Source: Mycobacterium sp. 1164985.4 (lineage in GTDB: Bacteria > Actinomycetota > Actinomycetes > Mycobacteriales > Mycobacteriaceae). From it: DNA of 64,000 nt. Positions within the stretch are counted from its first letter, which is position 1; each line of letters begins with the position of its first letter. The stretch lies in NCBI RefSeq assembly GCF_001668575.1, contig NZ_LZMD01000111.1:1-64000 (forward strand), written 5' to 3'. The notes beneath the pieces are model-generated. The model saw nothing but the letters and a program-made list of their open reading frames with translations, did no database searches and was not told where the DNA came from. A program made the translations under genes and the position numbers. Shown one piece after another: positions 35,697-43,916 of this stretch.

Positions 35697-36371
35697 CTAG
35701 GGTCTACAAGTTTGCCCCCATGCGGCTCTCTTGTCTAGAAATTCGAGATCTTCGGCAGATATGCCGCATGCACGTGCAAACACTCCAGGGCTCAGACCGT
35801 CGGCCGAGTTCATGTCACAGTTGCCGAACGGTGGTGCACCCTCCGGTAAACCACCGCCGTATCCAGTGCCGTCGGTGTACTGATGGGCCACCTTGCCCGG
35901 ACACGGCGGATTGTGGCCGTAGGCGGCGACCACGAGGCGCATGCCCGGCGGTTTGTGAGGCCACAGGGAGTTCAGGTCGTTGACGTTGCCGTAGCCGATC
36001 ACCTTCGCGGCGCTGCCGACGAACGTCCCGACCTCGCGGTGGGTCGCATTGATTCCCGTCGAATGGTTGCCGCCGAGCTGCCCGCCCCATGACTCCACGT
36101 CGAGCATGACCGCCATCTTCGGGTGGGCGGTGCCGACCTGATCGCGGAACGTGTCCACGGTTTCGCGCCAGTTGGGCCGCCATACAAAGTACACGATGAA
36201 AAATGCCAGACGCCCGTTGTCGACATTGCGGCGGCACCAGTCATAGTTGTTGCGCCACTGGCGATCTCGATACGTTCCATCGTTGGAGCGGATGCACAAC
36301 ACCGAATACGGATAGCTGTCGTCGACGCCGACCTGCCACTCCGACACGTCGGCATACAGCGTGTCTGCCAC
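35697..36371 (-). CDS. GH25-type muramidase (lysozyme-like)
   Basis: A 224-residue protein with GH25 features: YADVSEWQ at the N-terminus, the acidic pair in VMLDVESWGG near residue 91 and the strand HQYTDG near residue 163. GH25 enzymes cleave the N-acetylmuramic acid to N-acetylglucosamine bond of peptidoglycan. There is no signal peptide or cell-wall-binding repeat, so the protein is not obviously exported; related domains occur in mycobacteriophage lysins. The start is GTG with a weak ribosome-binding site, 21 bp after the DUF2510 gene. Activity is plausible but its target, own or foreign wall, is unknown. Confidence 0.7.
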   Translation of the reverse strand: MADTLYADVSEWQVGVDDSYPYSVLCIRSNDGTYRDRQWRNNYDWCRRNVDNGRLAFFIVYFVWRPNWRETVDTFRDQVGTAHPKMAVMLDVESWGGQLGGNHSTGINATHREVGTFVGSAAKVIGYGNVNDLNSLWPHKPPGMRLVVAAYGHNPPCPGKVAHQYTDGTGYGGGLPEGAPPFGNCDMNSADGLSPGVFARACGISAEDLEFLDKRAAWGQTCRP

Positions 36372-36392
36372 GCCCGCCAGTCTGACGGAAAG

Positions 36393-37121
36393 CTACGGCA
36401 GCGGAATCTGCACACCCACGCTGAGCGGATCGGCGTGCACCTCGACGAAGTCCGGCACCGTTCCTGGTGGCACGTCGTATGCGAGGCCGACCTGCGCCTC
36501 GGCGCCCGATGGAATCTCGACGACTCCGCCGCCGACGTAGAACGTCGCCTCGTCGTCGATGGAGTAGACCGTGTCGGCGGCGTGCAGCTTTTGAAGGGTG
36601 CCGAGGAATTGCGCGGCGGCGTCACTGTTGTTGACCACCGACAGGCGCACGACGACGTACTCGCCCGTCGCGGTCTTCTCGACGGGCGCCTCGGTCGAGG
36701 ACACGGTCGTCCCAGTCTCGACATCGACCAGCGTGAACGACAGCGGCCCGTCGACGGTCACTGCACCGGCCGGCGGCAGCGCGGGGGTGGAGACTTCGGC
36801 CGCATCCGCCTCGTCGGTGGCGGTCGTGGTCGCCGCGGTGGTGGTCTCGGTCGAGAAGGTGCTCGTGGCGGCGGCGATGTCGTCGGCGTCGTTGAGAAAC
36901 ACGCCGTAGACCACCGCGAGGACCAACACGATCAGCAGCGCACCGCAGGCGGCGAGGTAACCGGTCAGCAGTCTGCGGTTGTTCCGGGCCGCCGGCGCAG
37001 CGGGCCGCGGTGCCGGATCGGGTGAGCGGTGCTCGGTCCATGTCGATCCGTCCCAATACCGTTGGGCGGCAGCGTCGTCAGGGTCGGGATACCAGCCGGC
37101 GGGAGTGGGTGGCGTCGTCAT
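36393..37121 (-). CDS. DUF2510 membrane protein with external DUF4352-like domain
   Basis: A 242-residue protein. Residues 1-45 are a DUF2510 module (PAGWYPDPDDAAAQRYWDGSTWTEH), residues about 52-77 a transmembrane helix, then a Thr/Ala-rich linker and a C-terminal beta-sandwich of the DUF4352 type (residues about 105-242), probably outside the membrane. The ATG at 37121 is supported by GGGAGGA upstream. It is the first gene of the four-gene cassette ending at 33660. Such proteins are often envelope stress or binding proteins of unknown role. Confidence 0.7.
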   Translation of the reverse strand: MTTPPTPAGWYPDPDDAAAQRYWDGSTWTEHRSPDPAPRPAAPAARNNRRLLTGYLAACGALLIVLVLAVVYGVFLNDADDIAAATSTFSTETTTAATTTATDEADAAEVSTPALPPAGAVTVDGPLSFTLVDVETGTTVSSTEAPVEKTATGEYVVVRLSVVNNSDAAAQFLGTLQKLHAADTVYSIDDEATFYVGGGVVEIPSGAEAQVGLAYDVPPGTVPDFVEVHADPLSVGVQIPLP

Positions 37122-37231
37122 CGCAAGCGGTCCTCCCGGTACGCGCCGCGGGGCGCCGAGCAAACGGGAGAATAGCGCAGCAGCGCTCGGACCGGCGCTT
37201 TTTCGTCAACCGGACCTTGTGCGGTCGAAGG

Positions 37232-37945
37232 TCAGCCGCCCATCAGCATGCGCCACTGGTCGAGGTTGCTCGCCCGGTAAACGTAGTTGGTCTGGCGCAC
37301 CTCCGACAGGGACGCGCTGGGCTCGGCGGAGTACCAGTGGCCGGGGAACACCGTCGGGTCACCGGAAAGCTTCGCCAGGGCCTGCAAGCTGCGGAACATG
37401 TCGTCGACGTTGCCGCCGGGGAAGTCGGTGCGGCCGCACCCTTCCAGAAACAGGGTGTCGCCGGCGACGAGTCGCCCGTCGAGCAGGAAGCATTGGCTGC
37501 CCGGGGTGTGGCCGGGAGTGTGCAGCAGTTCGATGTCGATCTCGCCGACCTTGACGACGTCGCCGTGCTGATGCCCGGTGAGCTCGCTGCGAGCGATTCC
37601 GGTGACCTTCGAAACCCAGTCCGCCTCAAGCTGGTTGACGTGTACCGGCACGCTCGTGCGCTCCAGCAGTTCGGCCAGCCCCTTGAGTTCGAAGCCCATC
37701 ATCGAGCCACCGACGTGGTCGGGGTGGTGGTGGGTGACGAGCACGCCGGACAGGCGCATGCCATCGGCCTCGAGCGCATCGACGAGATCGCCTGCGGCGT
37801 AGGCGGGGTCGACGATCACGGTGTCGCCGGTCTCGCGGTCGCCGATCAGGTAGGCGAAGTTGCGCATCTGCTGGGCGATCATGTCGCCGGTCGCGAAGTC
37901 GCGACCCGACAACAACTGACGGAAGTAGAGCCGATCCGAAGCCAT
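37232..37945 (-). CDS. Glyoxalase II-like metallo-beta-lactamase hydrolase
   Basis: A 237-residue metallo-beta-lactamase-fold protein, syntenic with M. tuberculosis Rv0634c. The metal motif is THHHPDHVGG; further ligands lie in LHTPGHTPG, VAGDTLF and FPGHWY. Mycobacteria lack glutathione, so the thiol ester hydrolysed is probably a mycothiol or other low-molecular-weight thiol conjugate. The length equals that of the family. It is preceded by the NYN gene on the same strand (20-bp gap). Confidence 0.85.
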   Translation of the reverse strand: MASDRLYFRQLLSGRDFATGDMIAQQMRNFAYLIGDRETGDTVIVDPAYAAGDLVDALEADGMRLSGVLVTHHHPDHVGGSMMGFELKGLAELLERTSVPVHVNQLEADWVSKVTGIARSELTGHQHGDVVKVGEIDIELLHTPGHTPGSQCFLLDGRLVAGDTLFLEGCGRTDFPGGNVDDMFRSLQALAKLSGDPTVFPGHWYSAEPSASLSEVRQTNYVYRASNLDQWRMLMGG

Positions 37946-37965
37946 ACCGTCAGCGTATCGGCGGC

Positions 37966-38826
37966 TCAGTCCTGGCTGCGCAGCCGCACCATGCGGATGG
38001 TGCTGCTCTCGTCGAGCTCGACTAGGTCGGTGTGCGAGCGCAGGAAGTCGCTGAACGAACGGAACCCGAGCGACTTCTCCGAAAACGACGGGTCCATCCG
38101 CTTCATCTGCGCCTTGACCGCCGAATTGTGCAACCAGTCGGAATCGTCCTTGCCGTGCGCGATGCGCAGCGCGCGCTCGAGCAGCGCGGTGGCCGCGGCC
38201 TTGGGGTCGGGAGCATCGGGCTCCTGCTCGGCGTCGGCTTTGGTCCGGCGTCTCTTCGGCGCGTCCGACTGGACCGGGGGAACGCCGGGCAGCGCGTCGT
38301 AGGAGACGTACTCGTCGCACGCCGCGGTGAGCGACCGGCTGATCGATCCGGTGATGCCGATCCCGACCACGTAGCGGCCGAGACGCTTGCATCGCTGGGC
38401 GAGCGGAATGTAGTCGGAGTCGCCGGCGACGATGACGACGTGGGTCAGGTCGGGCAGCCGGAACATGTCCTCGACGGCGTCGACCGCAAGCCGGATGTCG
38501 GCACCGTTCTTGCTGTACGCCGCGGCCGGAAAGAGCTGCACGAGGTCGACCGCGCGGCCGACCAGCTGATCGCGGTAGTCGGCGTTGACGTCGGTCGACC
38601 AGTCGGCATAGGCCTTGGTCAGCACCAGCGTGCCGAACGACGAGGCGAAGTCGATGATCGCGCCGACGTCCACGGTCGCCTGCGTCAGCCGGCCCGGGTG
38701 CTTGTGAAAACCGGCGGCCTTGTCCCGTTGGAACGAGTTACGACCGTGGATCTGGTCGTAGCGCGAGATCACGATGTTGTCGAAATCGAGGTACACCGCC
38801 ACGCGGGTCGCGCCGGGTTCGGTCAC
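37966..38826 (-). CDS. NYN-domain ribonuclease-like protein with OST-HTH domain
   Basis: A 286-residue protein with an N-terminal NYN (PIN-like) domain (about 8-175). Acidic metal-site residues are visible in VYLDFDN, GADIRLAVDAVED and AGDSDYIPLAQRCK. A Lys/Arg-Asp-rich linker leads to a C-terminal OST-HTH/LOTUS-like domain (about 215-286). NYN domains are metal-dependent RNases and LOTUS domains bind RNA, so an RNA-processing role is likely. Next gene glyoxalase II; upstream lies the tRNA block on the other strand. Confidence 0.75.
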   Translation of the reverse strand: MTEPGATRVAVYLDFDNIVISRYDQIHGRNSFQRDKAAGFHKHPGRLTQATVDVGAIIDFASSFGTLVLTKAYADWSTDVNADYRDQLVGRAVDLVQLFPAAAYSKNGADIRLAVDAVEDMFRLPDLTHVVIVAGDSDYIPLAQRCKRLGRYVVGIGITGSISRSLTAACDEYVSYDALPGVPPVQSDAPKRRRTKADAEQEPDAPDPKAAATALLERALRIAHGKDDSDWLHNSAVKAQMKRMDPSFSEKSLGFRSFSDFLRSHTDLVELDESSTIRMVRLRSQD

Positions 38827-38886
38827 TGTTCCGTCCTATCACTCGAGGGCTAGAGTCGGGCGGTAGCGGTTGAGGTGATCAGCGGT

Positions 38887-38916
38887 TTGGCGCGGCAATC
38901 GGCGAGACTGTACCCT
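38887..38916 (+). promoter_or_regulatory. Candidate promoter of the tRNA-Thr/tRNA-Met/rpmG block
   Basis: TTGGCG (38887-38892) and TACCCT (38911-38916) are spaced by 18 bp, 43 bp upstream of the tRNA-Thr gene. Confidence 0.45.
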
Positions 38917-38958
38917 CTTTAAGGCTCGCGCCACGTGCGCGGACCTCGAAGTAGGCAG

Positions 38959-39031
38959 GCCCCCTTAGCTCAGTCGGCAGAGCGTTTCCATGGTAAGGAA
39001 AAGGTCAACGGTTCGATTCCGTTAGGGGGCT
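38959..39031 (+). tRNA. thrT: tRNA-Thr (GGT)
   Basis: A 73-nt cloverleaf. The acceptor arms GCCCCCT and AGGGGGC pair; the anticodon loop ATGGTAA gives anticodon GGT for threonine; the T arm has ACGG-TTCGATT-CCGT. The CCA end is not encoded. Same position as thrT before metT and rpmG in M. tuberculosis. Confidence 0.95.
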
Positions 39032-39064
39032 CGGTGAGCGGGCGGACATCCGCCCGGATCCCGG

Positions 39065-39138
39065 GGCGGTGTAGCTCAGCTGGTTAGAGCGCACGACTCA
39101 TAATCGTGAGGTCGGGGGATCGAGCCCCCCCACCGCTA
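39065..39138 (+). tRNA. metT: tRNA-Met (CAT)
   Basis: A 74-nt cloverleaf with acceptor GGCGGTG pairing to CACCGCT (one G-U pair), anticodon loop CTCATAA (anticodon CAT) in stem CACGA/TCGTG, and T arm GGGGG-ATCGAGC-CCCCC. An elongator-type acceptor end supports elongator Met rather than initiator. Confidence 0.95.
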
Positions 39139-39173
39139 CAGGCAAATGAACGCGTAGACGAAGGACAAAGAAC

Positions 39174-39341
39174 GTGGCCTCCAGTACCGATGTACGGCCG
39201 AAGATCACCTTGGCGTGCGAGGTGTGCAAACACCGCAACTACATCACCAAGAAGAACCGCCGCAACGACCCGGACCGGCTCGAGATCAAGAAGTTCTGCC
39301 CGAACTGCGGCAAGCACCAGCCTCACAAGGAATCGCGCTGA
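39174..39341 (+). CDS. rpmG: 50S ribosomal protein L33
   Basis: A 55-residue L33 starting at GTG 39174. CEVCK near the start and CPNCGKH near the end form the Zn-ribbon, so this is the zinc-containing (C+) form, matching the housekeeping rpmG2 position in M. tuberculosis between metT and hadA. Mycobacteria often have a second, cysteine-free L33 used under zinc limitation; it is not in this window. The sequence AAGGACAAAG upstream provides a plausible ribosome-binding site. Confidence 0.93.
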   Translation: MASSTDVRPKITLACEVCKHRNYITKKNRRNDPDRLEIKKFCPNCGKHQPHKESR

Positions 39342-39390
39342 GTCGAGCCCCCATGGGCGTCGCCCGGCTGACTAGGTAGGTTCACTAACT

Positions 39391-39867
39391 GTGTCTTTGA
39401 CCGAGCGGATCGTCGGGATGCACTATCGCTACCCCGACCATTACGTCGTGGGCCGCGAGAAGATTCGCGAATACGCGACCGCGGTCAAGAACGACGCTCG
39501 CGTGTTCTTCGACGAGGACGCCGCGGCCGAACTCGGCCATAAGGCCCTTCCTGCCCCGCTGACGTTCACCAGCGTCTTCGGCTACATGGCGCAGACCTCG
39601 TTCTTCGATTACGCGGGGGTCGGGATCAAAGACGCGAAGATCGTGCAGGTCGACCAGGTGCTCAAGTACGCCAAGCCGATCTTCGCCGGCGACAAGCTTT
39701 ACTGCGACGTGTACGTCGACTCCGTGCGCCAAGCCCACGGCACCGACATCGTCGTGCTCAAGAACATCGTCACCAACGAAGCCGGTGACGTCGTACAGGA
39801 GACATTCACGACCCTGGCGGGTCGGTCGGGTGACGGAGAAGAGGGTTTTTCAGATGCCACTGCGTGA
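39391..39867 (+). CDS. hadA: (3R)-hydroxyacyl-ACP dehydratase subunit HadA
   Basis: A 158-residue hot-dog-fold protein. HadA pairs with HadB to form the dehydratase of the FAS-II mycolic-acid elongation cycle. HadA is the substrate-clamping subunit without the catalytic Asp-His; the block APLTFTSVFGYMAQ and the strand KIVQVDQVLKYAKPIFAGD are typical. HadAB is the known target of thiacetazone and isoxyl. The start is GTG at 39391. The gene overlaps hadB by 14 bp. Confidence 0.93.
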   Translation: MSLTERIVGMHYRYPDHYVVGREKIREYATAVKNDARVFFDEDAAAELGHKALPAPLTFTSVFGYMAQTSFFDYAGVGIKDAKIVQVDQVLKYAKPIFAGDKLYCDVYVDSVRQAHGTDIVVLKNIVTNEAGDVVQETFTTLAGRSGDGEEGFSDATA

Positions 39868-40282
39868 GTTCGCATCGGTGAAGAAGGGTGACGAGCTTCC
39901 CGAGAAGGTGATTCCGCTGACGCGGCAGGACCTCGTCAATTACGCCGGTGTGTCTGGTGACCTCAACCCGATCCACTGGGACGACGACATCGCCAAGCAG
40001 GTCGGCCTGGACACCGCGATCGCACACGGCATGCTCACCATGGGGCTGGGCGGCGGCTACGTCACCGAGTGGGTCGGCGACCCCGCCGCGGTCACCGAGT
40101 ACAACGTGCGCTTCACCGCCGTCGTACCGGTTCCCAACGACGGTATCGGCGCGGAGATCGTCTTCAACGGCCGCGTGAAATCCGTTGAGCCCGAGACGAA
40201 ATCGGTGACCATTGCGCTGTCGGCCACCACCGGTGGCAAGAAGATCTTCGGCCGCGCAGTGGCCGTTGCGAAGCTGGCGTAA
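39854..40282 (+). CDS. hadB: (3R)-hydroxyacyl-ACP dehydratase catalytic subunit HadB
   Basis: A 142-residue MaoC-type hot-dog protein with the hydratase motif: Asp and His in GDLNPIHWDDDIAKQVG, then TAIAHGMLTMG. It forms HadAB and HadBC dehydratases with HadA and HadC. Length equals that of M. tuberculosis Rv0636. It starts inside the hadA 3' end (14-bp overlap) and is followed 2 bp later by hadC, so the three are translated together. Confidence 0.95.
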   Translation: MPLREFASVKKGDELPEKVIPLTRQDLVNYAGVSGDLNPIHWDDDIAKQVGLDTAIAHGMLTMGLGGGYVTEWVGDPAAVTEYNVRFTAVVPVPNDGIGAEIVFNGRVKSVEPETKSVTIALSATTGGKKIFGRAVAVAKLA

Positions 40283-40284
40283 CC

Positions 40285-40845
40285 GTGGCACTGAAAATCG
40301 ATATCAAGGGAATGGTCTGGAAGTATCCCGAGCCCTATGTGGTTGGTCACGAGCAGATCCGCCAGTACGCCCGTGCCGTCAAGGCCGAGGACCCGCAGAG
40401 CCACAGCCTGGAAGCGGCCAGAGCGTCGGGGCATGATGCGCTGATCGCGCCGCCGACCTTCATGTCGATCTTCGCGGTGATGATCCAGCGGCACTTCTTC
40501 CAGCACAACGACGTCGGCTTCGAGACGATGCAGATCGTGCAGGTCGACCAGAAGTTCAAGTTTCATCGGCCGATCAAGGCCGGCGATGAGCTGACCGGCA
40601 CGCTGTACATCCAGTCGGTGGACGAACGCTTCGGCGCCGACATCGTGACCACCCGCAACACGCTGGTCGACCAGTACGGCGAGCTGGTGATGGAGTCGTT
40701 CACCACGTTGATGGGACACGAGGGCGACAACTCGATCTCGGCCGGCTGGGACCCGGAAACGGGTCAGGTCGTGCGAAAGCCCGTCGTCCATGATCCCGCG
40801 GAGGATCCCGACGGCGGCGAGGTGAATGGCGAGGCATCCGCATAG
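40285..40845 (+). CDS. hadC: (3R)-hydroxyacyl-ACP dehydratase subunit HadC
   Basis: A 186-residue hot-dog protein homologous to HadA (compare IVQVDQKFKFHRPIKAGDEL with the HadA strand). It pairs with HadB to act in late FAS-II cycles on long meromycolate chains. The GTG at 40285 lies 2 bp after the hadB stop. It has a polar C-terminal tail rich in Asp and Glu. The 179-bp gap to tRNA-Trp contains a TACACT -10-like hexamer at 40902 that may start the tRNA-Trp/secE transcript. Confidence 0.93.
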   Translation: MALKIDIKGMVWKYPEPYVVGHEQIRQYARAVKAEDPQSHSLEAARASGHDALIAPPTFMSIFAVMIQRHFFQHNDVGFETMQIVQVDQKFKFHRPIKAGDELTGTLYIQSVDERFGADIVTTRNTLVDQYGELVMESFTTLMGHEGDNSISAGWDPETGQVVRKPVVHDPAEDPDGGEVNGEASA

Positions 40846-41024
40846 CGGTCAGCGCAGCGGTCGAAGCGCCGGTGGATTAGTAACTCGGACGGGTGGCGCG
40901 CTACACTCGGACCTCGGGGTTTTCCCAGTCCAGCGCGCTGTCCATCGGTTTGCAGATCTGCCGATCGGGGAGCGCGCGAATTGTGTGAGCCCCGAACGGG
41001 TGGACTGTCGCAGTGTCATCCCGA

Positions 41025-41097
<73 letters not shown>

Positions 41098-41173
41098 CTC
41101 AAAGTGAATACTCGACAAGTGTGGACACTGGAAGGTGACCCACAAACCAGATGACCAGACAAGGGAGCATGCG

Positions 41174-41587
41174 GTGAGCGACGAGCGCGACGGTGCGGGC
41201 TCCGACACCGACAACGGCCGCGGCGCTATCGTGACCCGGGCCGCCCGCCCGTCGGGGAAGCGAACCCGGAGGGCAGCGGTCGGTGAGGACGCCGGCGATG
41301 CCGTCGACCTGTCGACCGGCACCGCGGCTGCACCCACGAAGAACGGCTCGGGTGGCCGCAAGAAGAGCGCCAACAAGCGCGGCGACGGTCCATCGCGCAA
41401 CCCCTTCCTGTTCGTCTGGAACTTCCTGAAGCAGGTTGTCGCTGAGCTGCGCAAGGTCATCTGGCCGAACCGCAAGCAGATGGCCAGCTATACCGGCGTG
41501 GTGCTGCTGTTCCTGGCCTTCATGGTGGCGATGATCGGTGGCGTCGACTTCGGTCTGGCCAAGCTGGTTTCCCTGGTGTTCGGCTGA
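41174..41587 (+). CDS. secE: Preprotein translocase subunit SecE
   Basis: A 137-residue SecE with a long charged N-terminal extension (about 75 residues, as in other mycobacteria) and the conserved core: FLKQVVAELRKVIWPNRKQM then one transmembrane helix (YTGVVLLFLAFMVAMIGGVDF). It is part of the SecYEG channel. I chose the GTG at 41174 because AAGGGAG lies 6 nt upstream; a GTG at 41135 would add 13 residues without a properly spaced ribosome-binding site. It is followed by nusG in the usual order. Confidence 0.93.
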   Translation: MSDERDGAGSDTDNGRGAIVTRAARPSGKRTRRAAVGEDAGDAVDLSTGTAAAPTKNGSGGRKKSANKRGDGPSRNPFLFVWNFLKQVVAELRKVIWPNRKQMASYTGVVLLFLAFMVAMIGGVDFGLAKLVSLVFG

Positions 41588-41628
41588 CGAGTACGCGCGA
41601 CGGATGAGAATTTTGAGAGGACAGACAA

Positions 41629-42459
41629 GTGACTAGCTTCGAGGGCGATACGCCTTCGGCCGAGAGCGTTGACCTGATCGACGAGACGACTGGGGCGACG
41701 ACCGACGCGACCACCGATCCCGCGACCGAGGACGCCGACGTCGCTGGTGACGCCGTCAGCGACGAGGCTGCCACCGCCGAGGACCCCGCCGGTGAGTCGC
41801 CCGCCGATGGGGCGGAGGCCGAGCCCGAGGAAGAGGATCCGGCGGTCGCGCTGAAGAAGGAGCTGCGCACCAAGCCCGGCGACTGGTACGTCATCCACTC
41901 CTATGCCGGTTACGAGAACAAGGTGAAGGCCAACCTCGAGACCCGCGTACAAAACCTCGACGTCGGCGACTACATCTTCCAGGTCGAGGTGCCGACTGAA
42001 GAGGTCACCGAGATCAAGAACGGCCAGCGCAAGCAGGTCAACCGCAAGGTGCTGCCCGGCTACATCCTGGTCCGCATGGAGCTCAACGACGAGTCGTGGG
42101 GCGCGGTCCGCAATACCCCGGGCGTGACGGGCTTCGTCGGGGCGACGTCGCGGCCGTCGCCGCTGTCGCTCGACGACGTCGTGAAGTTCCTGCTGCCTCC
42201 CGCCGCGGCGAAGAAGCCGGGCAAGGCCGCCGCTGCGGCCGGTGCGGCCGCCGCCGAGGCAGGGGGCATCGAGCGTGCGCCGATCGAGGTCGACTTCGAG
42301 GTGGGCGAGTCGGTCACCGTCATGGACGGGCCGTTCGCGACGCTGCCGGCCTCGATCAGCGAGGTCAACGCCGAACAGCAGAAGCTCAAGGTGCTGGTGT
42401 CCATCTTCGGCCGCGAAACACCTGTCGAATTGACCTTCAACCAGGTCGCCAAGATCTAG
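41629..42459 (+). CDS. nusG: Transcription termination/antitermination factor NusG
   Basis: A 276-residue NusG. Residues 1-80 are an acidic, Ala/Thr-rich extension; the NGN domain follows (DWYVIHSYAGYENKVKANLE to VTGFVGATSRPSPLS). An Ala/Lys-rich linker leads to the C-terminal KOW domain (VGESVTVMDGPFATLPASIS). It binds RNA polymerase and Rho or ribosomal S10. The start is GTG at 41629 with GAGAGG upstream. The mycobacterial acidic extension is of unknown role. Confidence 0.95.
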   Translation: MTSFEGDTPSAESVDLIDETTGATTDATTDPATEDADVAGDAVSDEAATAEDPAGESPADGAEAEPEEEDPAVALKKELRTKPGDWYVIHSYAGYENKVKANLETRVQNLDVGDYIFQVEVPTEEVTEIKNGQRKQVNRKVLPGYILVRMELNDESWGAVRNTPGVTGFVGATSRPSPLSLDDVVKFLLPPAAAKKPGKAAAAAGAAAAEAGGIERAPIEVDFEVGESVTVMDGPFATLPASISEVNAEQQKLKVLVSIFGRETPVELTFNQVAKI

Positions 42460-42468
42460 AGCGATTTG

Positions 42469-42505
42469 GGTGCACTACTGGTCGCTCAGCGACGGTTAGC
42501 GCACC
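42469..42505. repeat. 37-bp imperfect palindromic element, copy B
   Basis: Same length and centre as the copy at 32143-32179 (28 of 37 identical, with matching flanks on both sides); 14 of 18 arm positions pair. It begins 9 bp after nusG and ends 35 bp before rplK, so it lies in the nusG-rplK leader and may form a hairpin in the mRNA. Confidence 0.75.
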
Positions 42506-42540
42506 GAAGTCCGAGAAACGAGAGAGGAAACACCACACCC

Positions 42541-42969
42541 ATGGCCCCGAAGAAGAAAGTCGTCGGGCTGATCAAGCTGCAGATCCAGGCCGGGCAGGCC
42601 AACCCCGCCCCGCCGGTCGGTCCGGCGCTCGGCCAGCACGGCGTCAACATCATGGAGTTCTGCAAGGCGTACAACGCCGCGACGGAGAACCAGCGCGGCA
42701 ACGTCATCCCCGTGGAGATCACCGTCTACGAGGACCGCAGCTTCACCTTCAACCTCAAGACACCGCCCGCGGCCAAGCTGCTGCTGAAGGCCGCTGGTGT
42801 GCAGAAGGGCTCGGGCGAGCCGCACAAGACCAAGGTCGCGAAGGTGTCCTGGGATCAGGTGCGTGAGATCGCCGAGACCAAGAAGGAAGACCTGAACGCG
42901 AACGACATCGATCAGGCCGCCAAGATCATCGCCGGCACCGCCCGGTCGATGGGCATCACGGTCGAGTAG
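42541..42969 (+). CDS. rplK: 50S ribosomal protein L11
   Basis: A 142-residue L11, standard length: KLQIQAGQANPAPPVGPALG with the conserved PP stretch, and the C-terminal RNA-binding domain (KTPPAAKLLLKAAG...GTARSMGITVE). It is part of the GTPase-associated centre and needed for the stringent response through RelA. The gene follows nusG by 81 bp and precedes rplA by 100 bp. Confidence 0.97.
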   Translation: MAPKKKVVGLIKLQIQAGQANPAPPVGPALGQHGVNIMEFCKAYNAATENQRGNVIPVEITVYEDRSFTFNLKTPPAAKLLLKAAGVQKGSGEPHKTKVAKVSWDQVREIAETKKEDLNANDIDQAAKIIAGTARSMGITVE

Positions 42970-43069
42970 TTCGACCGGATCCCGTGGGAGAGCTGGCATC
43001 GGCTCGGCGATGAGCGCTCGCGCGAAGAGCGTCCATCACAGACCACAACTCAGCAACTAGGAGATACGA

Positions 43070-43777
43070 ATGAGCAAGACGAGCAAGGCATACCGCGAAG
43101 CCGCTGAAAAGGTCGACCGCAGTCGGCTGTACACGCCGCTGGAGGCCGCGAAGCTGGCCAAGGAGACGGGGTCGAAGAAGCAGGACGCCACCGTCGAGGT
43201 GGCGATCCGGCTGGGCGTCGATCCGCGTAAGGCCGACCAGATGGTGCGCGGAACCGTCAACCTGCCGAACGGCACCGGCAAGACCGCCCGCGTCGTGGTG
43301 TTCGCGGTCGGGGACAAGGCCGAGGCCGCCGAGGCCGCGGGCGCCGACGCCGTCGGTAGCGACGACCTGATCGAGCGGATTCAGGGCGGCTGGCTGGACT
43401 TCGACGCGGCGATCGCGACGCCCGACCAGATGGCCAAGGTCGGTCGGATCGCGCGCATCCTGGGTCCGCGCGGCCTGATGCCGAACCCGAAGACCGGCAC
43501 CGTGACGCCGGACGTTGCCAAGGCCGTCTCCGACATCAAGGGCGGCAAGATCAACTTCCGCGTCGACAAGCAGGCCAACCTGCACTTCGTGATCGGCAAG
43601 GCCTCGTTCGACGAGAAGGCGCTGGCGGAGAACTACGGTGCCGCGATCGACGAGATCCTGCGGGCCAAGCCGTCGTCGTCGAAGGGGCGCTACCTCAAAA
43701 AGGTCGTCATATCGACCACCACCGGACCGGGAATCCCCGTCGATCCCTCGGTGACGCGCAACTTCGCCGAGGCCTGA
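43070..43777 (+). CDS. rplA: 50S ribosomal protein L1
   Basis: A 235-residue L1, standard length. The family signature region includes GPRGLMPNPKTGT. L1 forms the mobile stalk at the E site and in many bacteria represses its own operon. AGGAG lies 6 nt upstream of the ATG. In M. tuberculosis the next gene is mmaA4; here an 8.7-kb segment intervenes. Confidence 0.97.
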   Translation: MSKTSKAYREAAEKVDRSRLYTPLEAAKLAKETGSKKQDATVEVAIRLGVDPRKADQMVRGTVNLPNGTGKTARVVVFAVGDKAEAAEAAGADAVGSDDLIERIQGGWLDFDAAIATPDQMAKVGRIARILGPRGLMPNPKTGTVTPDVAKAVSDIKGGKINFRVDKQANLHFVIGKASFDEKALAENYGAAIDEILRAKPSSSKGRYLKKVVISTTTGPGIPVDPSVTRNFAEA

Positions 43778-43848
43778 CGCGAGAAGCCGGCCGGGGCGCG
43801 CAGGGCCGCGCCACGGTGTCGGCGGCCGACCGTAAGACGTCCAAGGGT

Positions 43849-43864
43849 GCTTGTCGGGACAAGC
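43849..43864 (+). terminator. Hairpin between rplA and rmlA
   Basis: GCTTGTC and GACAAGC (7-bp stem, 2-nt loop) 71 bp after rplA. It may end the rplKA transcript; there is no T-run. The remaining 139-bp gap shows no gene. Confidence 0.4.
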
Positions 43865-43916
43865 GTGTAGACCGTCGTGTCTCTGGCCTCATTCGCCGTG
43901 TGTCACGATTGGGCGC

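Noticed and set aside
33660..37121. Prophage remnant
   Set aside because: Only the GH25 domain is phage-like. No integrase, capsid, portal, tail or terminase gene and no attachment repeats were seen.
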